Below are positions 1-6,138 of a stretch of DNA of 8,169 nt, piece by piece. The position numbers and the translations under genes are program-made. The DNA comes from an uncultured Clostridia bacterium (GTDB taxonomy: Bacteria > Bacillota > Clostridia > Oscillospirales > Ruminococcaceae). Within the stretch, counting starts at the first letter, position 1; each line of letters begins with the position of its first letter. The stretch is taken from positions 1 through 8,169 of the forward strand of contig CAMYUO010000058.1 of the NCBI GenBank assembly GCA_947302065.1. Direction: 5' to 3'. Under the pieces are notes generated by a model. The model was given only the letters and a program-made list of their open reading frames with translations, was not told where the DNA came from and did not search any database.

Positions 1-951
1 AGCGATCAGAAAGCATATACGGTTCTCGTCGATCGGGAAATAGTCGTAGAAGTCACCTCCGACTTCTTTTGCGGTATTCATACTGCCTCGCAGAATGATC
101 TGAGGGAAATCTTCAAAATCCGGTACAGTCGGCGGCAGGGCATCTGCCTGTATCTTTGACGCAATGAGCAGATCGGTCTGTGTTGATGCCAGCATTTTGC
201 TCTTTTCAATAAATATGATGCAGTACATAATGATCAGCGACATCAGTACCATCCCGTACTGAGCGGCATTACCGAACTTACCTCCCATCAACGCATACTC
301 GATCAGCGGGAACAGAATGAACGTAAGCGCTGCAACCTTCTGATTGCGAGGATTATGGCTCATGATTATCATAATAGCCGTAAGAACCGAGGTCACGGCA
401 AGGTAAATATCCTCTGCCCAGTAAAGCGCAGCCGACTGATACATTCCGTCAGGATTCAGATAGAACGTGGTCGAAAAGAAAATGTTTGATAGGATAACAA
501 GCGTTTCAAACAGCATCAAAACAGGAATGATCTTTTCAGACAGCTTTGCAAGTTTCCCCTTGAAACCCAGCGTAGATTTTACATAGGAGTAGAAAAGATA
601 TATCATCACAAGGTCGAGCAGTTTGCTGATCAGGCAGAGGGTGAAACATATCGTGCTTTGTTCCGGCACGCTGACCGTATAGCATATCGCTTCATTGACT
701 GCAAAGTTGGTACTCACCAGCACGATCAGACTTCTCAGATTACCTATTCCGTTGCCGTCCTGCTTCATACATCCGAAAAACAGCGCCGCACAGAAAAGCG
801 AACCCACTGAATCCACGCCGGCATCGAACAGGCGGTTCTTCAGCCTCTGTTCAGTGAAGAACATGATGCTGAGCACTATGATGAATACAGCAGACACTAT
901 GGAAAAGATCAGACCGAGTATTGCGGCATTCTCTTTTAGTTTTTTGATCAT
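1..951 (-). CDS. Membrane-anchored PP2C-type (RsbU/SpoIIE) serine phosphatase, 3' end cut by window edge
   Basis: The frame is open from ATG 951 to base 1, giving 317 codons without a stop; the C-terminus lies outside the window. Residues 1-250 are very hydrophobic, with about seven or eight likely membrane segments (roughly 11-32, 47-61, 73-91, 101-123, 141-160, 178-197, 206-222, 231-248). After the last segment comes a short helix and the motif ASKIQADALPPTVPDF (264-279), the usual lead-in to RsbU/SpoIIE phosphatase domains. EVGGDFYDYF (296-305) follows, whose Asp300 is the expected first metal ligand. Family knowledge: such enzymes dephosphorylate anti-sigma-factor antagonists or related serine phosphoproteins, with the membrane part acting as sensor. 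The start is supported by AGAGGA at 966-961, nine bases before ATG. No partner anti-sigma genes are visible. The family is confident; substrate and signal are unknown. Confidence 0.85.
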   Translation of the reverse strand, partial: MIKKLKENAAILGLIFSIVSAVFIIVLSIMFFTEQRLKNRLFDAGVDSVGSLFCAALFFGCMKQDGNGIGNLRSLIVLVSTNFAVNEAICYTVSVPEQSTICFTLCLISKLLDLVMIYLFYSYVKSTLGFKGKLAKLSEKIIPVLMLFETLVILSNIFFSTTFYLNPDGMYQSAALYWAEDIYLAVTSVLTAIMIIMSHNPRNQKVAALTFILFPLIEYALMGGKFGNAAQYGMVLMSLIIMYCIIFIEKSKMLASTQTDLLIASKIQADALPPTVPDFEDFPQIILRGSMNTAKEVGGDFYDYFPIDENRICFLIA

Positions 952-1057
952 TTGTCTTTATCCTCTACTTTCACTCGGCGACGGTTTGATGACGAATGCG
1001 TTACTCTACGGATAATAAAAATCACAGTATTTTAGTCCTGAAAGTTAATTTGTTTAT

Positions 1058-1086
1058 ATTATAGCATATCTTTCAATGAAAGTCAA
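1058..1086 (-). promoter_or_regulatory. Sigma-A type promoter of the phosphatase gene, with a palindrome in its spacer
   Basis: On the minus strand TTGACT (1086-1081), 17 bases and TATAAT (1063-1058) form a near-consensus promoter about 100 bases before the phosphatase start. The spacer holds a short palindrome, CTTTCAATGAAAG on the plus strand (1070-1082), which touches the -35 box. Confidence 0.75.
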
Positions 1087-1180
1087 TTTTTTCAGGCGCT
1101 TTTGTATTCGGTTTCCTTCATGTTTTCAAGTACATTTTCCTTTTTGAGCAGCTATCAGACTGAAAAAACATGAGACCATA

Positions 1181-1209
1181 TTGAAGTCTATGGAATAATG
1201 GTGTATAAT
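1181..1209 (+). promoter_or_regulatory. Sigma-A type promoter of the 1266-2219 gene
   Basis: TTGAAG (1181-1186), 17 bases and TATAAT (1204-1209) lie about 56 bases before the start codon. The promoter diverges from that of the phosphatase gene about 95 bases away. Confidence 0.75.
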
Positions 1210-1265
1210 AGTTTCAAATATGAGTGCAGAGCTATTGAGTTTGATAAATTGGGAGGAGATTGAAA

Positions 1266-2219
1266 ATGAGCGAAAAGAAGTCGTTATTTGAAGTTATAAA
1301 AGAGAACATGGTAAACGGCGAGCTGCCGGGTGATTTTTCACTGCCGAGAGAAGAGGCAGGCGAGGGCGAGCTGAGGTGGGCTGACGGAGCGATGGACGGC
1401 GTGCGATGTTACCATATGGGTCAGCAGGAGATAACCGATGAGCACATGCAGAAGATAGCCGATGCTTTTGCAGTTATCGCAGACAGGGAAAAGGCGTGGG
1501 GTCTGATGAAAGAATTGTTTGTGCAAGTACCGCCGCTGAGCAGCATAGATGCGATACAGCAGTACATAAGGGACAACGCTGACAATCTCGATACGAAAGA
1601 GCTGTACATGTTTGCGTTTGACAGCCTCAACAGCAGTGAGGTCGATATCGTAAAGCTTGGTATGCTTATCATTGAGATATTCAGCAGCGAGCCTGTTGAC
1701 ATGGTCAAGCAGACTATCAGAACGCTTGCACTGAGCGATGAGTTCTCGCTGTTTGCTATCTTCAATATGTTTAATTGGTCAAACGGGAACGATGAGGTAT
1801 TCGAGCTTGCAAAGAAGACGCACGGCTGGGGCAGGGTACACGCCGTCGCACGCTTTGATGCGCAGACGCAGGAGATGAAGGATTGGCTGCTGGCAGAGGG
1901 AATAAACAACGCTGTGCTCCCCGATTATTCGGCGCTTGATGTTTATCGCAAGGCGGATATAGCTCTGCGGCTGAAAGAGGATATCACCGACGAGCAGCTT
2001 GTGAGCATAGCAAGAGTTCTTACTGCGATGTTCGATGAAGGTCCTGTTGCAGGCATCAGTGCGCTTGACGAAAAAGAGGCAGAGCAGATGCTTGGCGACT
2101 TTGTCGCACAGGCAAAGAAACACCAGCTGAACGCAGAGGTGTGCGAGGTCCTGAAAACGTTGACCGAGGACGAGAGATTCCAGTCGCTTGCTGCAAAGTG
2201 TGCGGAGTTATTGCCGTAA
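1266..2219 (+). CDS. Uncharacterised 317-residue, probably alpha-helical repeat protein
   Basis: I do not recognise a named family. ATG 1266 is chosen because GGGAGGAG (1251-1258) sits seven bases before it; an in-frame TTG at 1260 is only one base from that site. No signal peptide or membrane segment is seen, so the protein is probably cytoplasmic. Residues 1-50 are an acidic, low-hydrophobicity region with LPREEAGEGELRWADGAMDG (27-46). From about 55 to the end the protein reads as successive amphipathic helices of 15-20 residues, as in HEAT-like repeat proteins; this is inference from the hydrophobic pattern. The most distinctive segment is KKTHGWGRVHAVARF (183-197) followed by WLLAEGINNAVLPDY (207-221), rich in aromatic and basic residues and a possible binding surface. 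The gene is monocistronic, with its own promoter and a terminator directly behind it. Confidence 0.8.
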   Translation: MSEKKSLFEVIKENMVNGELPGDFSLPREEAGEGELRWADGAMDGVRCYHMGQQEITDEHMQKIADAFAVIADREKAWGLMKELFVQVPPLSSIDAIQQYIRDNADNLDTKELYMFAFDSLNSSEVDIVKLGMLIIEIFSSEPVDMVKQTIRTLALSDEFSLFAIFNMFNWSNGNDEVFELAKKTHGWGRVHAVARFDAQTQEMKDWLLAEGINNAVLPDYSALDVYRKADIALRLKEDITDEQLVSIARVLTAMFDEGPVAGISALDEKEAEQMLGDFVAQAKKHQLNAEVCEVLKTLTEDERFQSLAAKCAELLP

Positions 2220-2244
2220 AGCTTTTTTGTGAATATACAAACTG

Positions 2245-2274
2245 CGCCCGGGAGTTGAATGCTACCGGGCGTTT
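2245..2274 (+). terminator. Intrinsic terminator after the 317-residue protein gene
   Basis: CGCCCGG (2245-2251) pairs with CCGGGCG (2265-2271). After a G/A mismatch the stem continues with AG/CT and closes on the loop TTGAATG (2255-2261). A short T-tract follows. It shares stem and loop with the hairpin at 4307-4335. Confidence 0.75.
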
Positions 2275-2278
2275 ATGA

Positions 2279-2307
2279 TTGACAAGCTTTGTGCGGTGGG
2301 GTATAAT
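2279..2307 (+). promoter_or_regulatory. Perfect-consensus sigma-A promoter of the cation transporter gene
   Basis: TTGACA (2279-2284), exactly 17 bases and TATAAT (2302-2307). The -35 box begins only a few bases after the T-tract of the upstream terminator. The promoter places transcription start near 2314, which excludes the in-frame ATG at 2275 as the start codon. Confidence 0.88.
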
Positions 2308-2340
2308 ATTAACATAAATCAAACAATGGGAGGCGTTGGG

Positions 2341-3480
2341 ATGAGTGAACAGACCAATGATATTTCCGTTCTGACGGCTGACAGAGAAAAAACGATAGTG
2401 CGCACAAGCATCATAGGCATAATCGCAAATGTACTGCTTGCGGCGTTCAAGGCGTTTGTCGGGCTGATGTCGCACTCTATCGCAGTGGTGCTCGATGCGG
2501 TCAACAACCTTTCGGATGCGCTTTCATCGGTAATAACGATAATCGGTGCAAAGCTCGGAGCTAAGCCGCCGAACAAAAAGCACCCGCTGGGTTACGGACG
2601 GGTGGAATACATAAGCTCGATGCTCGTTGCGGCTATCGTGCTGTATGCAGGCATAACCTCGCTGGTCGAATCGGTCAAGAAGATATTCAAGCCCGAAGAA
2701 GCAGATTACAGTGCTGTTTCGCTGGTCATCATATCCGTTGCGATAGTGGTCAAGCTGATACTTGGCGCATATGTCAAAAAGCAGGGCAAAAAGGTCAATT
2801 CGGGTGCGCTCATCGCATCAGGCTCGGACGCATCGTTCGATGCGATACTGTCTGCGTCGGTGCTTGCAACGGCGATTGTTTACCTGATATGGAACATCTC
2901 GCTTGAAGCTTATGTAGGCGTTGTTATCGCAGGATTTATCGTGAAAGCAGGCATCGAAATGATGCTCGACACGCTCGATGACATCATCGGTCAGCGAAGC
3001 GATGCGGATATGACCAAGCAGCTCAAGCATATCATCTGCGAGGAAGAGCAGGTCAGAGGTGCTTACGATGTGATACTTTTCAACTACGGCCCGAACAAGA
3101 ACTACGGCTCGGTGCACATAGAACTGCCCGACAATATGACCGTTGAAGAGGTCGACAGGATAACCCGCAGGATACAGATAAACGTTTTTCAGAAAACGGG
3201 AGTCATACTGACGGGCATAGGTGTGTATTCGTTCAACACCTCGGATGACGAGGCAGCAAAGATGCGCAATGCGATACAGAAAGCTGTTCTGTCGCATGAC
3301 TGGGCACTGCAGATGCACGGATTTTATGCCGACACGCAGAACAAAACGCTGCACTTTGATGTGGTCATCAGCTTTGACATCGACCGAAAGGAAGCGCTTG
3401 ACACGCTGATGAAAGATACCAGGCAGCTATTTCCCGACTTTGCACCGAACATCGTCCTCGATGCAGACGCATCGGATTAA
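2341..3480 (+). CDS. Cation diffusion facilitator (CDF) metal exporter with extended C-terminal region
   Basis: The 379-residue protein is a CDF antiporter of the inner membrane, a family that exports divalent metal ions in exchange for protons. Six membrane segments lie in residues about 20-205. The conserved loop HPLGYGR (81-87) follows TM2. The transport site reads Asp52/Asn56 in TM2 (LDAVNNLSD) and Asp163/Asp167 in TM5 (SDASFD). There is no TM5 His, unlike zinc-type members, so manganese is a reasonable guess, but the substrate is not proven. Residues 210-295 form the usual ferredoxin-like cytoplasmic domain. About 80 further residues (300-379, with a LHFDVVISFDID strand) look like a second, diverged domain of the same kind; ordinary members stop near 300 residues. 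ATG 2341 has GGGAGG at 2328-2333 and lies behind the perfect promoter. Single-gene unit. Confidence 0.9.
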   Translation: MSEQTNDISVLTADREKTIVRTSIIGIIANVLLAAFKAFVGLMSHSIAVVLDAVNNLSDALSSVITIIGAKLGAKPPNKKHPLGYGRVEYISSMLVAAIVLYAGITSLVESVKKIFKPEEADYSAVSLVIISVAIVVKLILGAYVKKQGKKVNSGALIASGSDASFDAILSASVLATAIVYLIWNISLEAYVGVVIAGFIVKAGIEMMLDTLDDIIGQRSDADMTKQLKHIICEEEQVRGAYDVILFNYGPNKNYGSVHIELPDNMTVEEVDRITRRIQINVFQKTGVILTGIGVYSFNTSDDEAAKMRNAIQKAVLSHDWALQMHGFYADTQNKTLHFDVVISFDIDRKEALDTLMKDTRQLFPDFAPNIVLDADASD

Positions 3481-3490
3481 AAATCAAACT

Positions 3491-3508
3491 ACGCCCGAGA
3501 GTTCAAAA
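3491..3508 (+). terminator. Left half of a terminator hairpin, right arm missing
   Basis: ACGCCCGAGAGTTCAAAA matches the left arm and loop of the terminators at 2245 and 4307 (CGCCYGGGAG plus loop). The complementary CTCTCGGGCG arm is absent here and anywhere in the following 250 bases. The match stops where the IS-like end begins. Confidence 0.5.
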
Positions 3509-3535
3509 TGAACTGACCCCAAAAAGTCAGACAAA
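3509..3535. mobile_element. Solitary IS3-family-like terminal inverted repeat (remnant)
   Basis: TGAACTGACCCCAAAAAGTC followed by AGACA has the form I recall for ends of many IS3-family (IS150-like) insertion sequences: TG start, ACCCC, A-run, then GTYAGACA. No transposase reading frame and no second end are visible nearby, so only a scrap remains. It sits where the preceding terminator loses its right arm. Identification is by recalled pattern, not by search. Confidence 0.5.
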
Positions 3536-3555
3536 CTTTTAAAAGAAGATTTATG

Positions 3556-3590
3556 CAAAGCGACTAAGATTAATCCTGGTCGCTTTTGTT
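3556..3590. terminator. Hairpin with T-run, probable replacement terminator of the transporter gene
   Basis: AAAGCGAC and GTCGCTTT form a perfect 8-base stem around a 14-base loop, followed by TTGTT. IS3-type elements often carry such a hairpin just inside one end, so it may have come with the IS remnant. On the plus strand it can terminate the transporter transcript. Confidence 0.55.
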
Positions 3591-3676
3591 ATGCGCTCAA
3601 CTGATCTGACGAACGAAGTAAAAGCTGAATGAAAAGATGTAAGCTTTTCATCAAGCAACTTTGTGCAAAATGTCCT

Positions 3677-3705
3677 TTGAAAATATAGTCAAAAGATGAT
3701 ATACT
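3677..3705 (+). promoter_or_regulatory. Sigma-A type promoter of the carD-like gene
   Basis: TTGAAA (3677-3682), 17 bases and TATACT (3700-3705). Transcription should begin near 3712, the first base of the leader hairpin. A 9-base inverted repeat, CAAGCAACT (3652-3660) and AGTTGCTTG (3742-3750), flanks the promoter. Confidence 0.7.
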
Positions 3706-3712
3706 AGAATAA

Positions 3713-3769
3713 AGAACGTGTAGCAGTTACTGCGTAAGTCCAGTTGCTTGCTGTGCGTTCTGTTTTTTT
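3713..3769 (+). promoter_or_regulatory. Leader hairpin plus U-tract before carD: candidate attenuator or short RNA
   Basis: AGAACG (3713-3718) pairs with CGTTCT (3756-3761). The stem continues through several G-T pairs and AGCA/TTGCT to about 3726/3748, and seven T follow at 3763-3769. A competing small hairpin GCAG-TTA-CTGC (3723-3733) uses part of the left arm. The layout of an intrinsic terminator sits between promoter and gene, so only readthrough RNA would reach the ribosome binding site. Confidence 0.5.
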
Positions 3770-3784
3770 AAGTAGGTGATGCTA

Positions 3785-4279
3785 ATGTATAGTGTAAATG
3801 ATGTTGTAGTGTATGGTTCTTTTGGCGTTTGCAGGATCACAGCTGTTGAAAAGCGTGACCTGACGGGGACAGAGCAGGAATACTATATCCTGAAACATCT
3901 GGGCTCGGACAGCAGTGTCTGTTATGTGCCTGTCAATAATGAGAAAGCACTGAGCAAGATGCATTCCGTGTGCACAAGAGCGCAGGTAGATGAGCTTATT
4001 TCGTATATGGGAACAGGTGAGCTTATCTGGATAGACAATGAAATAAAACGCAAAGAGGAATACAGCAGGATCATCAAAGGCGATGATAAGAAAGAGCTGA
4101 TAATGCTCGTCAGAACTTTGTATCTTCGCCGCAGAGAGCTGACCGAAAATGGCAGAAGGCTGCGGATAACAGATGAGAACTATCTCAGCCTTGCCGAAAA
4201 AATGCTCTTTGAAGAGTTTGCTTATGCTCTTGGTATCGAGCAAAGTGAGGTTGCCGGGTATATTGAACAGCATATCTGA
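3785..4279 (+). CDS. CarD/CdnL-family RNA polymerase-binding transcriptional regulator
   Basis: The 164-residue protein has the two-part CarD/CdnL layout. The N-terminal RNA polymerase interaction domain (about 1-60) starts with MYSVNDVVVYGSFGVCRI, close to the family pattern of GDxVVYGxHGVxxI, and contains the YYILK strand (33-37). A helical C-terminal domain (about 65-164) follows, with Trp82 in IWIDNEIKRKEEYSRII (81-97). This matches the conserved Trp that in mycobacterial CarD contacts the upstream edge of the -10 bubble. Family knowledge: members bind the beta subunit and stabilise open promoter complexes. ATG 3785 is chosen over GTG 3776 and ATG 3779 because AGGTG (3774-3778) gives six-base spacing and the protein then begins as the family does. 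It has its own promoter, an attenuator-like leader and a terminator behind it. Confidence 0.88.
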   Translation: MYSVNDVVVYGSFGVCRITAVEKRDLTGTEQEYYILKHLGSDSSVCYVPVNNEKALSKMHSVCTRAQVDELISYMGTGELIWIDNEIKRKEEYSRIIKGDDKKELIMLVRTLYLRRRELTENGRRLRITDENYLSLAEKMLFEEFAYALGIEQSEVAGYIEQHI

Positions 4280-4306
4280 CAAGACGGCATCAGGTTTATG
4301 CAATAA

Positions 4307-4344
4307 ACGCCTGGGAGTTTTATGCTCCTGGGCGTGTTTATTCT
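4307..4344 (+). terminator. Intrinsic terminator after the carD-like gene
   Basis: ACGCCTGGGAG (4307-4317) pairs with CTCCTGGGCGT (4325-4335), with two G-T pairs and a seven-base loop TTTTATG, followed by GTTTATTCT. Stem and loop closely match the hairpin at 2245-2271. Confidence 0.85.
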
Positions 4345-4392
4345 ATTATGACCAGATAAAATGAAAAATTCCGAAAAAATGTTTATTTTATA

Positions 4393-4421
4393 TGGACAAA
4401 TGATTAATAATATGATATAAT
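4393..4421 (+). promoter_or_regulatory. Promoter of the PAS-GGDEF gene, extended -10
   Basis: TGGACA (4393-4398), 17 bases and TATAAT (4416-4421), with TG one base before the -10 box (4413-4414). It lies about 70 bases upstream of the start codon in an A+T-rich stretch. Confidence 0.65.
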
Positions 4422-4492
4422 ATAGAATGAGATAATATCACGGTTCGTTCTGACCACATAAACAGCAGTTTACAGAAGAAAAGGAGGAGCAT

Positions 4493-5821
4493 ATGGATAT
4501 GGATCATAATGCGCTTGATCAGATCGCACTGACATTGACAAAACACTTTGACAGTTTGTATTATGTAGACATAGAGACCGGTAATTACACCGAATTTACC
4601 TCGGGACAGATGCTCCTGCCGGCTGAGATACCTCAAAACGGCACGGATTTCTTCACCGACGCTCAGCAGAATGCTTCAAAGTGTGTTCATCCCGATGACC
4701 TTGATATGGTGATCGGTCTGCATGACAAGGCAGTGATGCTTGAGCATCTGAGCCAGAACCACTTTTTTTCGGTCGTATACAGGCTGCTGATCAATGGCGA
4801 GATCATTCGTGTTCGCCATTTTGAGCTCTTGTGTGATGATAAAAAGCATATTCTGTGCTGCCTTGAAAACATAGAAGATGAGGTCAGGGAACGTGAGGAA
4901 CGTGAAAGAAATCTTCGTTCCGCACAGCTGATGGCACGCCTTGATTCCCTGACAGGGATACGAAACAAAGCTGCATTCACCGAGTATGCAGAGAGAATAA
5001 AAGCGAAAATCACTTCAGATCCGCAGCATTTCCGTTTCGGTATCGTGATGTGCGATCTGAACGATCTCAAACTGCTCAATGATACAAGAGGTCACAGATT
5101 CGGCGATGAAGCTTTGATGAGAACGAGCCGCATGATCTGCGAAATATATGACCATAGCCCTGTATTCAGGATCGGCGGAGATGAATTTGTAGTTATACTC
5201 GATGGGCGTGATTATAATGACAGGGACACTCTGCTGAAAAAGCTGCGTGAAGAATCAGCAGCCAATAAGCGCTCACGCTCAGGTCCTGTGGTAGCAGGCG
5301 GAATGGCAGTCTTTGAAGATGGTGATACATTCGATACGGTCCTTAAAAGAGCCGATCAGGAAATGTACGTTAACAAGAATGAGCTGAAAGCCCTGTTTGT
5401 GAAAGATTATTTCATGGATATGGAGAAGATCGAAACTCCTATCACAGCAGAAAGAAAACGTCTGCTGGACGGATTGTTCGGAGCTTTATACACAACTGCA
5501 GGCGGCGGCTATCTGTTCCTCAATGATATGCGCTACGACCTGTCACGCTGGTCATTGCCGCTTGTTGATGACTTTGGAATGACTTCTGAGTATATGTATC
5601 ACGCAGACCGTTACTGGCAGGAGCATATACACCCGGAGGATATGAAAGTGTACCGAGAAGCAGTAGATGCTGTTCTATGCGGAAATGCAGAGCTGCGTGC
5701 GATCCGCTACCGTGCACGCAGAGCAGACGGCACATATGTGGTATGCTCGACAAGAGGCTTTGTTATGAGTGACAAAGACGGAAACCCCGAATATTTCGGC
5801 GGCATCATAATACCTGAATAG
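4493..5821 (+). CDS. PAS-GGDEF-PAS protein, probable diguanylate cyclase
   Basis: The 442-residue soluble protein has an N-terminal PAS-like sensor (about 15-128, with CVHPDDLDMV at 64-73), a charged helix (129-145) and a GGDEF domain (about 148-300). The GGDEF domain contains DSLTGIRNK (151-159), DLNDLKLLND (188-197) and an intact RIGGDEFVVIL (226-236). This supports cyclic di-GMP synthesis from two GTP. The position of the inhibitory RxxD site (219-222) reads YDHS, so product inhibition through that site is not expected. A second PAS_3-like fold (about 333-442, with HIHPEDM at 378-384 and a YRARRADGTY segment) ends the protein. In many relatives such a domain precedes a catalytic domain, so the terminal position is unusual. 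AAGGAGGAG at 4481-4489 fixes the start. It is monocistronic, with its own promoter and terminator. No membrane segment is seen. Confidence 0.88.
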   Translation: MDMDHNALDQIALTLTKHFDSLYYVDIETGNYTEFTSGQMLLPAEIPQNGTDFFTDAQQNASKCVHPDDLDMVIGLHDKAVMLEHLSQNHFFSVVYRLLINGEIIRVRHFELLCDDKKHILCCLENIEDEVREREERERNLRSAQLMARLDSLTGIRNKAAFTEYAERIKAKITSDPQHFRFGIVMCDLNDLKLLNDTRGHRFGDEALMRTSRMICEIYDHSPVFRIGGDEFVVILDGRDYNDRDTLLKKLREESAANKRSRSGPVVAGGMAVFEDGDTFDTVLKRADQEMYVNKNELKALFVKDYFMDMEKIETPITAERKRLLDGLFGALYTTAGGGYLFLNDMRYDLSRWSLPLVDDFGMTSEYMYHADRYWQEHIHPEDMKVYREAVDAVLCGNAELRAIRYRARRADGTYVVCSTRGFVMSDKDGNPEYFGGIIIPE

Positions 5822-5832
5822 CAAAAAGAGAA

Positions 5833-5866
5833 AAGGCTCTGTGGATATCCCGCAGAGCCTTATTAT
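5833..5866. terminator. Intrinsic terminator after the GGDEF gene
   Basis: AAGGCTCTGTGG (5833-5844) pairs with CCCGCAGAGCCTT (from 5850 to 5861) around a five-base loop, giving about 12 pairs including one G-T. TTATTATC follows on the plus strand and an A-rich stretch precedes it, so it may also serve the minus-strand fragment. Confidence 0.8.
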
Positions 5867-5876
5867 CATATCTGTG

Positions 5877-6062
5877 CTATACTGCTTTTCGCTTGAAACC
5901 TATCATTTCCGCAACTGCACCCATCGCCTTCATTCGCTGTTCCTGGAAGCAGTGTGTGTAGATGTTGAGCGTGGTGCTTGTCTGCGAGTGACCAAGGCAG
6001 GCGGATACCGTTCTCGGATCGACACCGCAGGAGATGAGCAGGGTCGCATTGAGATAGTTTTG
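5877..6062 (-). pseudogene. C-terminal fragment of a tyrosine recombinase/integrase
   Basis: The minus frame ending at TAG 5879-5877 encodes 58 residues from 6053 that read as the C-terminal end of a phage or conjugative-element integrase. NATLLISCGVD comes first, then LGHSQTSTTLNIYTH, which carries the Box II Gly-His and the likely nucleophile Tyr in NIYTH. The tail is FQEQRMKAMGAVAEM. The frame stays open to 6101 but has no plausible start codon. The HxxR motif and everything before it are missing, since family members run 300-400 residues. The upstream part (SVHWCESPQN) does not resemble the family, so the break lies near 6055-6065. This is a dead remnant of an integrated element. No attachment site was recognised. 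Confidence 0.75.
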
Positions 6063-6138
6063 AGGAGATTCGCACCAATGGACAGAACAAAACAGCTCAA
6101 GTCACAGACCAAGTAAGGATAGTAAATGATGAGCTTGT

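Noticed and set aside
695..1015. Plus-strand open frame of 106 codons
   Set aside because: It lies opposite the phosphatase gene, has no ribosome binding site and its protein resembles no family; it is an antisense shadow.
1118..1173. Inverted repeat TCATGTTTT / AAAACATGA between the divergent promoters
   Set aside because: A+T-rich arms with a loop of 38 bases; easily due to chance and not placed like a terminator or operator.
1260..1265. TTG start two codons before ATG 1266
   Set aside because: Only one base separates it from the ribosome binding site, while ATG 1266 has ideal spacing.
2275..2340. Longer N-terminus of the transporter from ATG 2275
   Set aside because: The perfect promoter at 2279-2307 lies inside this extension and ATG 2341 has its own ribosome binding site.
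5866..6090. Minus-strand frames of 74 and 82 codons around the integrase fragment
   Set aside because: Their protein sequences do not match the integrase family; the third minus frame does.
5841..6116. Plus-strand open frame of 91 codons
   Set aside because: It is the opposite strand of the integrase fragment and begins inside the GGDEF terminator.
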